NCBI RefSeq assembly: GCF_006442815.1
Contig: NZ_VFVL01000007.1
Coordinates: forward strand, 147,623 to 211,622
Length of the DNA: 64,000 nt
Direction: 5' to 3'
Source of the DNA: Mesorhizobium sp. B2-4-3
Lineage (GTDB): Bacteria; Pseudomonadota; Alphaproteobacteria; Rhizobiales; Rhizobiaceae
Program-made: the position numbers and the translations under genes
The notes under the pieces: model-generated
What the model saw: only the letters and a program-made list of their open reading frames with translations
What the model was told of the DNA's origin: nothing
The model's database searches: none
In this document: in pieces, positions 49,361 through 57,142 of the stretch
Layout: the number at the start of each line of letters is the position of its first letter
Position numbering within the stretch: the first letter of the stretch is position 1

Positions 49361-51202
49361 TCAACCCGCCTGTGCCTTATCGGAGGAAGGCGGATTCACT
49401 TGGAGCTTCCGAAGTTTGAGTCCGGTCTGCGGGAAGAAGCTGGCGGGAGCTCCGCCGACCTGAACCGAGCAGCGCTGATACATGTTGGCTGGTCCTGGCT
49501 TCTCGACATAGCCGCCCGTGGTTGCCCAGGAAACACTCTTTCCGCCGTCGCCCCATTCTACCGAAGGATCGATCTGGAACGGCGTTCCGGTGAGGTCGAC
49601 GTTCGCGGTGCCGAACGGCCTGTGGTCTTGCTGCTCGACATCGCGCATGTGGTTGCTCGCGGAGGCGGTCGCATAATCAGCGTGATGGAAGGTCTGGACC
49701 TGCACATTCCCGACGCGCGTGTCCAGCAGGCTCGTCCCCTTCGTGGTTGCGAACGTCGTATCCTGAAGTCCGACGAGCATCGTCTGCGGATCGAATGCAA
49801 TCTTGGTGTATGTCGTCCTGAGCGAATCCCCGCGCCTGAAGTAGCAAATGCCGTTCGACGATTTTGGGCTTGCCGGCCAGTAGGAGGAATTCGCGTCGCC
49901 GGCCGCGCGTAGAGTGATGTACGATCTCGGCAGCGAGCCGTCTTTCGGGAAGACGCAGTAAAGGTCGACGGACGAACTCGAGTCATTAGCGTCGAGAAAG
50001 ATGGGATACTCTTGATCGGGAGGCGCCCGGTTGCTCGCCGGGTCGAACATCATCCGATAGATATCGCTCGCGGATGTCGGTAGCTTCATCCAGCGCGGGG
50101 GCAGGCCTGCGACAAGATCGATGCTTGGCTTGAGTTCAGGGCGTTCCCTGATGTCCTCCTCCGACTGGAAGTCGGCAGAGGCCAAGCTGGACAGCTGCGA
50201 TACACGCCGCATCTCCTTTTCCAGGAACGAACTTCCCTCGAGCAAGGTGCGCTGTGCTGCAGTGATCTGGGCTGGCGACAGCGCGGACAGGAATTGCGTC
50301 CCGAACTTGCTCATGTAGGAGAGCAACGCGAGTCGGTCGTTGAGCCAGAGCCGGACTTTGGCCAGGCTCTCGAGCTGCGAGAAGATGTTGTCGATGTTTC
50401 CGAAATCAACCTCGTTGAAGGCAAGAAGGTTTCGGTAAGGCGTTAAAGTCGCTCGCAAGGGAAAGTGAGTGTCGGCGCTCTGCAGGCCGTTATCAAACGC
50501 GTCCAACTTCGCCAAGATAGTCGCCGCGGTGGGGTCGGACCAGTTAAGGTTCCGCGGCCCGCCGGTCTGGAGAATGTAGAAATTGACGTTGCGTCCCTTC
50601 GAGATCGCATCGAGCTGGCCGGTGAACTTAGCGCTTCCGCTGAACGAACCGGCGTTGCCGCTCACTTCCGCGCTCAAGTTCATCTTGTCGGTCACGCTGT
50701 GGGACTGGAGCTCGAGCAAGACGTGAAGGGAGGCGCCCCGAACCCAGCCGCTGACGAACGACTCTCCGAAGGTATCAAAGAAGCTTATCGGACTGGTCTT
50801 GATCTTTGTGAGCGCGCGCGGGTCGACAGTCAGTGAACCTATCTGCGCGGCGGACAGGTTCTGGGGCCTGGTGATCGCCTCGAGGCTGCCCAGGACATAG
50901 ACGCTGTTCTGATCGCACGAATGATCCCGGGCGAAGCTGGCGGTCGCACTACCACCTATGCCCGTTGGCGTTGCGAACGCCGCACTGGCCGAGACGCCCA
51001 AGGCCTGAGCCAGGCTTTCCGAGTCCTCGATAAGGCGAATGGTCCGCTCGGTTTTGAGGGCAACGGTCTCGTAGCTGAGTTCGTCCTCGGAGACCATAGA
51101 CTCGGGCGTGAAGCATGATCCCTTTATGGATTGGTATCGGTAGCTGAACCCTTTGCAAATGCCGGCGTCGTTCGACCAGTCGACTGAAGTTGGAAGCGTC
51201 AT
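49361..51202 (-). CDS. MACPF-like and GON-domain protein, putative pore-forming effector
   Basis: A 613-aa protein. Residues of the N-terminal half resemble membrane-attack-complex/perforin or stonustoxin-like domains: FFDTFGESFVSGWVRGASLH at the position of the family FG-x-x-F/Y-V...GG signature, then amphipathic Ser/Ala-rich stretches (NLSAEVSGNAGSFSGSAKFT). The C-terminal part reads like a GON domain (DQEYPIFLDAND, VDLYCVFPKDGSLPRSYITL, TTYTKIAFDPQTMLVGLQD). There is no signal peptide, so the target may be the cell's own membrane, as in abortive infection. The start at 51202 has GGGGGGA upstream; the frame continues to 51265. I assign domains by eye, so treat them as provisional. Confidence 0.6.
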   Translation of the reverse strand: MTLPTSVDWSNDAGICKGFSYRYQSIKGSCFTPESMVSEDELSYETVALKTERTIRLIEDSESLAQALGVSASAAFATPTGIGGSATASFARDHSCDQNSVYVLGSLEAITRPQNLSAAQIGSLTVDPRALTKIKTSPISFFDTFGESFVSGWVRGASLHVLLELQSHSVTDKMNLSAEVSGNAGSFSGSAKFTGQLDAISKGRNVNFYILQTGGPRNLNWSDPTAATILAKLDAFDNGLQSADTHFPLRATLTPYRNLLAFNEVDFGNIDNIFSQLESLAKVRLWLNDRLALLSYMSKFGTQFLSALSPAQITAAQRTLLEGSSFLEKEMRRVSQLSSLASADFQSEEDIRERPELKPSIDLVAGLPPRWMKLPTSASDIYRMMFDPASNRAPPDQEYPIFLDANDSSSSVDLYCVFPKDGSLPRSYITLRAAGDANSSYWPASPKSSNGICYFRRGDSLRTTYTKIAFDPQTMLVGLQDTTFATTKGTSLLDTRVGNVQVQTFHHADYATASASNHMRDVEQQDHRPFGTANVDLTGTPFQIDPSVEWGDGGKSVSWATTGGYVEKPGPANMYQRCSVQVGGAPASFFPQTGLKLRKLQVNPPSSDKAQAG

Positions 51203-51283
51203 TGAAGTTCCCCCCCGCGCGCCCTGCGACCGCAAATTAGTAATTGCAAATGTTAGGGTACGCAATCCCCGGTCAGCACGGCG

Positions 51284-51508
51284 CTATACTGTCTCGAAGA
51301 GCAGATCCCGCAGTCGGGTCCGCCCTGCAGAGGCCGATAATCCGAAGCTATCGGAAACCTGCAGATGCAAGATGTTGGCACCGTCCACGAAATAGTATCC
51401 ATCTATCGGGATCTGCAAGGAAGGATCCCAGGTTACGTCTGGAAGGTCCCGGACGAACAGGGATAAGCCGCCGGTATCCGGTTCGTTTTCAAGGCCGACC
51501 CAGCACAC
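51284..51508 (-). CDS. Small hypothetical protein between Sel1-like and MACPF/GON genes
   Basis: A short frame of about 74 aa starting at GTG 51508, overlapping or abutting the end of the Sel1-like gene. The sequence (GGLSLFVRDLPDVTWDPSLQ, DGYYFVDGANILHLQVSD) has protein-like composition and lies in the same direction as its neighbours, 81 bp before the MACPF/GON start. I do not recognise it. It might be an immunity or chaperone subunit of the putative pore former, but that is only positional inference. Confidence 0.45.
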   Translation of the reverse strand: MCWVGLENEPDTGGLSLFVRDLPDVTWDPSLQIPIDGYYFVDGANILHLQVSDSFGLSASAGRTRLRDLLFETV

Positions 51509-51509
51509 T

Positions 51510-52434
51510 TCATAGCAGCCCCGGGGCGATCGGGAACAGGGTTTGCAAGGCATCCATGTCGCCGTCGAACCCCATGGAGGAGAGGAAGCCCTCCATCCGA
51601 TCGCTCAGCTCTTTCGGGCCGAAGGGGAACATCCGTCCCTCAAGCCTTTCTCCAAGCCTCCGCAAGGACGGCTTGCCCTTGCGCGAGGTCGGGGAGAGCA
51701 GCCTCACTGCGACGGCGGCGGTTCCTTCGTCCGCGAATCCGAATACGACGGCGATCTCGGCCTGGATTTCCCGTCTTTCGTCGAAAACAAGCGCGCCGCA
51801 CTCCTCGTCGAAGGGCCCTTTCGGCCGCCGTGGATCTTCGGCGGCGTTCTTCAACCTTCCCCAGTCGAGAAAGCCGTGAAAGCGCGCCGTCATGGTCTCC
51901 GCGACCGCGGCCGGCATTCCGGTTTCCCTAGTCAGCGCATCCCGGACCAGCTTCGGACGCTTCATGCCGTCAGGAACCACCATGTGCGGAAGGATGTCAT
52001 GCAGTCTATCATCCTCGTCGATTTCGTCTTCCAGTTCTTCGAGGATGGCTTGGGCCTTCGGGTTGTCGACTTCGGCTGCTTCGCACAGCAGCGCGACGGG
52101 GTCAAAGCCGTCGATCTCGATCTCAGTCAGCATGACGCGCGCCAGGGCGACGGACGCGAATGAATCGGCGCCTTCATGTGCATCCAGAAGCGCGTCGATC
52201 ATCGGTTTCGGGTCAGCCGGATGGCCGGCGATGACCAAGTCGGCCAAGGCATTCCATGCCATAGGCATCCCTGAAGTCGCGGCTTTCCTGACGCACTCCA
52301 CACCCTCCACGACCCTCCCGTCCTGCGCCAGCAGCAGTCCCAGTCAGGGCTGGGCCCCTTTCCGGCCCGTCCAGGCTCGCCTCGCGGAACAGGCGTTCTG
52401 CAGCGGCTGGGTCTGTGCTGGCCCTGTGCCCCAT
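51510..52434 (-). pseudogene. Sel1-repeat protein gene interrupted by a frameshift
   Basis: The frame from 52434 reads ...DPAAAERLFREASLDGPERGPA, then loses sense; a second frame, offset by one base near 52,345, continues LGLLLAQDGRVVEGVECVRKAA and goes on to the stop at 51510. Joined, they make Sel1-like helical repeats (AERLFREAS, VECVRKAATSGMPMAWNALADLV) followed by a 130-residue C-terminal domain (ETGMPAAVAETMTARFHGFLDWG). The break lies in GCCCTGACTGGGACTG, where CTG-ACTG looks like a small duplication. Either the gene is inactive or a 266-aa internal product starting at 52310 is made. It is the first gene after the SOS box at 52470. Confidence 0.6.
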
Positions 52435-52469
52435 CCTGTACCGTACGGCAGCAGTTGACGCCGCTCCAT

Positions 52470-52484
52470 GTTCTCTTTATGTTC
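52470..52484 (-). promoter_or_regulatory. LexA (SOS) box GTTC-N7-GTTC
   Basis: GTTC TCTTTAT GTTC on the plus strand, GAAC ATAAAGA GAAC on the minus strand. It is a textbook alphaproteobacterial LexA target and lies 36 bp upstream of the first possible start of the Sel1/MACPF/nuclease operon on the minus strand. I infer that the operon is induced by DNA damage. Confidence 0.8.
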
Positions 52485-52767
52485 CGCAGCCAATCGATGT
52501 CGGTTACCGGACTGCGATCGGATTAAATCGGATCCGAACAATTTTACGGGTGCCGTTCACTCGACGGCAGGATCTCCCTGCTAGACGCCATATCCCCGAC
52601 AAATGCCGGGCAAAGGACCGAATGTGATGACCTTGAAGCTCATATCGATAGCGAAGCGGGACGGCCGCGAAGCACGGACATAAGCCATCGGTATGACCTG
52701 CCGGAGGCTGCGCCCCGGATCCGGTCCGTCCCTTGTTTCAGCTATCAGGAACACAAGGGAGCACGTC

Positions 52768-53102
52768 ATGCGCAATGAGCAGCCTATCACCGACTTCATC
52801 GACGACTGCCATCCTGGCGCGGCGCCGGATTCCGTCCCGTTCGGAGTCCCCATCCAGCGCACCAACAGTCTGATCGCGGACCGCATCGGCAATTCCGATG
52901 ACAGGGGCTCCGACATAACGATCTGAATGTCGGGTCGCGCGTCCACGTCGGCAATCCCGCCGACTTGAGAAACGCCCGGGATGTCTTCGACCACTCCCTG
53001 AAGCAGCTGATCGACCGGACGCGCGTCGTCCGTCGTCGTCTCGATACAGCCTTCGCGCGCGCTCTCTCTGATGCTGCCGATCGGCGCAGGGGAGGTGCGT
53101 GA
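52768..53102 (+). pseudogene. Small gene upstream of tnsA, reading frame shifted once
   Basis: The first part starts at ATG 52768, 7 bp after AAGGGAG, and reads 52 codons (MRNEQPITDFIDDCHPGAAP) to a TGA at 52924. In the minus-one frame the sequence continues NVGSRVHVGNPADLRNARDV and ends in a TGA that overlaps the tnsA ATG (TGATG, 53100-53104). So one gene of about 110 aa, translationally coupled to tnsA, seems to be interrupted by a single base. No family is recognised. It may be a lost regulator or accessory transposition protein, or two short genes. Confidence 0.45.
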
Positions 53103-53836
53103 TGCCCGCCCTCAACATGGCCAGCTGCTCTGACGGGAAGCGTGGCCGCAAGGCCACGGGTTCTCCTGCACATCAAACACGCCGGACGAATGTGCCTCAC
53201 CGGAAACAGGAACCGATCCCGGCCAACGACCGTCCGCTCGGACTGTGGACCGAGCCGGGAACGTTCCCTTCTTACCGGAACGGATACTCGATCTCTTTCT
53301 GGGGCGACCTGCAGCTCGACTTCCTGACGATCATGGAAGCCGATCCCGCGGTGCTCGAGATTCGGAGCCGGCCAGAACCCGTCCAGTGGTTCGACGGCGA
53401 TTGCTGGCACGAGCATACGCCCGCGTTCTCGATCAGAACCCGGCAAGGATTCGTCTACTTTGACGTACTCCCCGAGAAGGATGCCGAGTCCACTGAATAC
53501 AGGCGGAAGCATGCCGCCGTTAAGGCCGTGTTAGCCCAACGAGGAATTGGTTTCAGGCATATCACGAAAACGAAACTCAGGATTCAGCCTCGCCTGGATA
53601 ATGCACGCCTGGTCTACATGCACTCGGGGGAGGACGTGTCCCAGGAAAACAAGGCCCGTGTCGAGCGCCTCTTCAAAGGCGGCTCCGCTATGACTGCCGC
53701 CGAAGTGGCGGACCGTAGCAGCTTGCCGTTCGGCGAGGCTCTTGCTGCCGTCCTGAACCTTGTCTGGCTTGGCGTGCTGTCGATCGACATGGGCAAGGAA
53801 ATCGGCAGGAACAGCATCGTACGGAGGCCCGCATGA
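53102..53836 (+). CDS. tnsA: TnsA-like transposase subunit with altered catalytic residues
   Basis: A 244-aa protein aligned with Tn7 TnsA. GDLQLDFLTIMEADPAVLEI matches SDLELAVFLSLEWESSVLDI without gaps, putting Q71 at catalytic E63. HTPAF places A108 at D114. FDVLPEK leaves L123 or, by spacing, K126 at K132. TnsA normally cleaves the 5' ends of the transposon and enables cut-and-paste. Loss of E63 and D114 predicts no 5' cleavage. A winged-helix-like C-terminus (MTAAEVADRSSLPFGEALAAVL), which contacts TnsC in Tn7, is kept. Start ATG 53102 behind GGGGAGG; it overlaps tnsB by 4 bp. Confidence 0.85.
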   Translation: MPALNMASCSDGKRGRKATGSPAHQTRRTNVPHRKQEPIPANDRPLGLWTEPGTFPSYRNGYSISFWGDLQLDFLTIMEADPAVLEIRSRPEPVQWFDGDCWHEHTPAFSIRTRQGFVYFDVLPEKDAESTEYRRKHAAVKAVLAQRGIGFRHITKTKLRIQPRLDNARLVYMHSGEDVSQENKARVERLFKGGSAMTAAEVADRSSLPFGEALAAVLNLVWLGVLSIDMGKEIGRNSIVRRPA

Positions 53837-56064
53837 CCACCGTCCTCCTTCCGGCAGGCACCTTGGTGACGGTCAACGGCGATCCGGGCATTATCTCGGG
53901 ACGCGCCAAGGACCAGAACGGTTACTGGGTGCGCCCCTTCGGCGAGAACACGGTTCCCTTCGTCGTAACGGATATTCAGATCGGGCAAGGATTCGATAAC
54001 GGCTGGTTCCGCGAGGGCGCCGATCGCGATGCACTGATCGACGGACCCATGGCGGAATACGCTTCGGTGCGCCCCCAAGACGCTGGCAAATGGGACACCA
54101 TCCGCGCCTACCATGAACGCCTCGCAGAAGCGATCGAGGAGGACAGGCGGGCCAATCCATCCGGCTTCAACAAGCGGCGGGATCGGCTCGAAGCGCTCGT
54201 CGCGCATACCGAGGCTCCGAAGGGCGTTGCGAGACCCAAGGGGGCGACGCTGGCGAGCCTCCACGCGCGCTACGTCATGTCGGGTCGCAATCCGGCCTCG
54301 CTGATTCCCAAGCACGCGAGGAAGGGTAACAGGCATTCGAGAAAGCCCGACTTCGTGGCCGATGCGATCGAGCACGCTATCGACAACAAGTATGCCGGGA
54401 GGGGAACGCTGCCCTGGGTCCGTGACGAGGCGATCAGGATCGCCAAGCAGAATGTCCCCGCTGACCTGACGGGCTACACCAAGACGACGAAGATGTCGGA
54501 CGGAACCAAGGAGTTCGTGTCAGCCATTCCTCGGTTGGAAGGCGGCGGGATCGATTGGAACGAACTCGTCAGCTATCCGATGGTGGTCAAAGCCGTTCGC
54601 CGTCGGTCAGCCTATGACCGCGCGCTCCGCATCTACGGACCGGAGCAGGGGGAGGCCTATTTCAGGACGGTCGGCTCCGGGCCTGTGGTGAGGAAGCCGC
54701 TGAGCATCACCGAGATCGACAACTTCGTTCTCCCGATCTTTGTCGTCGATGACGAGAAACGCTTGCCCCTTGGCTATCCGTGGGTGTCCCTCCTGCTGGA
54801 CGTGGCGAGCCGCGCCGTCCTCGGGATGGAGATCGGCTTCATGCCGCCGAGCGGAGATACCGTTGCGCAGTGCCTGCGTCACGCCGTCATGCCGAAAGAC
54901 CTGTCGTGGACTGGATTCCGCCCCGACGGCACGCCCCTGATCCGAAACCATTGGCCCATGTTCGGCACTCCCTTCAACGTGAAGTGCGACCAAGGATCCG
55001 ATTTCATTTCCGGGCATATGCGCGACGCCGCCTACCGCCTCGGCATGACGCTTCTGCCGCTTCCTCCCGGGATGCCTCAGATGAAGGGGCACGTGGAGCG
55101 TTTCATCGGAACGCTGAAGCATGGACAGCTTGGCGACATCCTGGGACTGCTCCCCAGGAAGCGCGCGGAAAGCTCAGGGATGCGAGGCGCCAAGCTCCTT
55201 CTCACGCTGAACGAGCTTCGCCTCCTGCTTACCTACTGGGTCGTCGACGTCTATCACCAGACGGTCCACACCAGCCTCGGCAAGACGCCGCACGAGGCAT
55301 GGGCGAAATCCACACAGGACATGCCAGTGCGTCCTCCCCGTCGCCGGGATGATCTCGTGCTGCTTGTCGGCAAGTACGAGACCCGGACCATCGACGAGCA
55401 GGGCATTCGCATCTTCGGGCTCAAGTACAACTCGCCGAGGATGACATTGCTCCGAAAGCTCCAGGGGACGACCGAGGGCAAGCTGCACGGCGTCACCATC
55501 AAGTACGATCCCGCTAACATCGATCCGGTCTGGGCGATTGTGGAGGACCCGGACCGCCCCGGCCTCATCATCGCGGAGCCCGCGTACTGCACCCGGCCGG
55601 ATTACGCTCGGGGACTTAGCGAGCATCAGCACCTCGTCATCAAGCAGTTTGCAAAGGAGGACGCGCCGTTGGGCAGGATTTCCATGAACCAGCTTCTGAC
55701 CGCGAAAGCCCAGCTTAACGAGATCGCCGAGCGGATGCTTGGCGAGCGGCAGAAACACGGCGGTCAAGTGAAGATCGCCCGTTACCTGAACATGGGGCGG
55801 TCTTACCTGACCGACCATTCGGGAGAATACGACGAGGAGGAGTCCCGGCGTTCGCTGTTGGAGGAGGAGGTCGGCGACGAGCGTGCCGCCAGGCACGGAA
55901 AGCCGATTCCAGCGCTGCCCGCGGCCGAGCCGAAACCTGAATCCGCGATGGCGGAGCCTGAGCCGGCCGCATCCCTGGCACCTGAATCGGCAATCGGCAC
56001 GCAGGTGTACGCCGCTGCGGTGCAGCCTCGTCCGCGCAGAAAGCTGGGAGTGATCGATGGATGA
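53833..56064 (+). CDS. tnsB: TnsB/TniA-type DDE transposase
   Basis: A 743-aa retroviral-integrase-fold transposase. N-terminal residues 1-280 are expected to bind the end repeats. The catalytic triad is D296 (SITEID), D386 (KCDQGSDF) and E422 (GHVERFIGTL), with 35 residues between the second and third as in the DD(35)E group. It joins the 3' ends of the element to target DNA. The C-terminal tail is Pro/Ala/Glu-rich (PALPAAEPKPESAMAEPEP) and probably contacts TnsC. It overlaps tnsA and tnsC, showing a tightly coupled operon. Confidence 0.95.
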   Translation: MTTVLLPAGTLVTVNGDPGIISGRAKDQNGYWVRPFGENTVPFVVTDIQIGQGFDNGWFREGADRDALIDGPMAEYASVRPQDAGKWDTIRAYHERLAEAIEEDRRANPSGFNKRRDRLEALVAHTEAPKGVARPKGATLASLHARYVMSGRNPASLIPKHARKGNRHSRKPDFVADAIEHAIDNKYAGRGTLPWVRDEAIRIAKQNVPADLTGYTKTTKMSDGTKEFVSAIPRLEGGGIDWNELVSYPMVVKAVRRRSAYDRALRIYGPEQGEAYFRTVGSGPVVRKPLSITEIDNFVLPIFVVDDEKRLPLGYPWVSLLLDVASRAVLGMEIGFMPPSGDTVAQCLRHAVMPKDLSWTGFRPDGTPLIRNHWPMFGTPFNVKCDQGSDFISGHMRDAAYRLGMTLLPLPPGMPQMKGHVERFIGTLKHGQLGDILGLLPRKRAESSGMRGAKLLLTLNELRLLLTYWVVDVYHQTVHTSLGKTPHEAWAKSTQDMPVRPPRRRDDLVLLVGKYETRTIDEQGIRIFGLKYNSPRMTLLRKLQGTTEGKLHGVTIKYDPANIDPVWAIVEDPDRPGLIIAEPAYCTRPDYARGLSEHQHLVIKQFAKEDAPLGRISMNQLLTAKAQLNEIAERMLGERQKHGGQVKIARYLNMGRSYLTDHSGEYDEEESRRSLLEEEVGDERAARHGKPIPALPAAEPKPESAMAEPEPAASLAPESAIGTQVYAAAVQPRPRRKLGVIDG

Positions 56065-57142
56065 GCATACGCATGAAGGCATTGGTTCCGAGGGCGGCCT
56101 CTCGCCTGTTCCGGACTCCATCGCCGCCATTCTGAAGCAGCACGGAGCGGATAGGCCGATCCGGAATCCTGACGAAGTCGCGGGGCTGGTGAAGCAGCTA
56201 AGGAAGGTCATGGTTCCTCACGAGCGGTTCCGTGAAGGAATCCTTCGCCTTCGCACGATCCACGCTGGATTGGACAGGAGCCCTGCGGCAGAAGCCGGGG
56301 TGATGACCTTCTTGGGAAGGAGCGGTTCGGGCAAGTCGAACACGCTCAGGTACTACGCACGGCAATATCCTGCGCGCAAGGGCGAGAGCGGCTGGATCAG
56401 GCCCGTCGTCTACGTGAGGGTCCCTCCGGAGGCGAACAAGGCCGCCTTGTTGCGCAGCATCCTGTCCGAGATGGGACTTCCTGTAACGAATGCGAGAGAC
56501 ACCGACATTCTGATGCGGGACGTGCTCCATCACCTGCGCGAGCAGAAGGTCGAGCTGCTGATCCTCGACGAGATGCAGCACCTCATCGATCAGCGCACCC
56601 AGCGTTTCCAGTATATCTCGGCCGACATCCTGAAGGACCTGCTTTCGAGCAATTGCTGCCAGATGGTCTTTGCCGGGCTGGACTCGGCGATCATGGCTTT
56701 GGAGGTAAACCCCCAACTCAACAGGAGGTCGCCACTTCGGTTCCCCATGACCGAGTACAACTGGTTCGACGAGGAGGACCAGGGCAACTACGTCGACTTC
56801 CTGACGGCCGTTGCCGATCAGATGCCCTTCCAACGACGGCCCGCCGTGGATGACGTGGACGTTGCCGAACGCCTGCACAGGAGTTCCGACGGGCTGATCG
56901 GCATCACCATGAATCTCGTGGCGAAAGGAATGGAGTACGCGCTCTTCGAAGGTGCCGCCACCGTGACGCTCGAGCACCTCGCCGTGGGGTTCGACGAATT
57001 GAAGCGGCGCGGCATCAAGATCAATCCTTTCCGAGGCAAGTGCCCGGACACCCTCGGCGTGCCTGTCGACTACATCTACGAGGAGGATTCCGGCCTTTCG
57101 AAGCGGAAGGAGAGGCCCGTACGCGCAAGTTTCTCGAAATGA
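56057..57142 (+). CDS. tnsC: TnsC/TniB-type AAA+ ATPase
   Basis: A 361-aa transposition regulator. Walker A is GRSGSGKS (87-94), Walker B LLILDEMQ with D171 and E172, and LLSSNCCQMVFAGLDSAIMAL is the sensor-1 region of the TniB/TnsC group. It forms ATP-dependent filaments on DNA that link the target selector (TniQ) to the transposase. Start ATG 56057 lies within the last codons of tnsB; the stop overlaps the tniQ start as ATGA. Confidence 0.93.
   Translation: MDEHTHEGIGSEGGLSPVPDSIAAILKQHGADRPIRNPDEVAGLVKQLRKVMVPHERFREGILRLRTIHAGLDRSPAAEAGVMTFLGRSGSGKSNTLRYYARQYPARKGESGWIRPVVYVRVPPEANKAALLRSILSEMGLPVTNARDTDILMRDVLHHLREQKVELLILDEMQHLIDQRTQRFQYISADILKDLLSSNCCQMVFAGLDSAIMALEVNPQLNRRSPLRFPMTEYNWFDEEDQGNYVDFLTAVADQMPFQRRPAVDDVDVAERLHRSSDGLIGITMNLVAKGMEYALFEGAATVTLEHLAVGFDELKRRGIKINPFRGKCPDTLGVPVDYIYEEDSGLSKRKERPVRASFSK

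Noticed and set aside
52581..52994. 137-aa minus-strand frame in the divergent region
   Set aside because: Composition looks like an antisense shadow of the small plus-strand gene; no ribosome site or family pattern.
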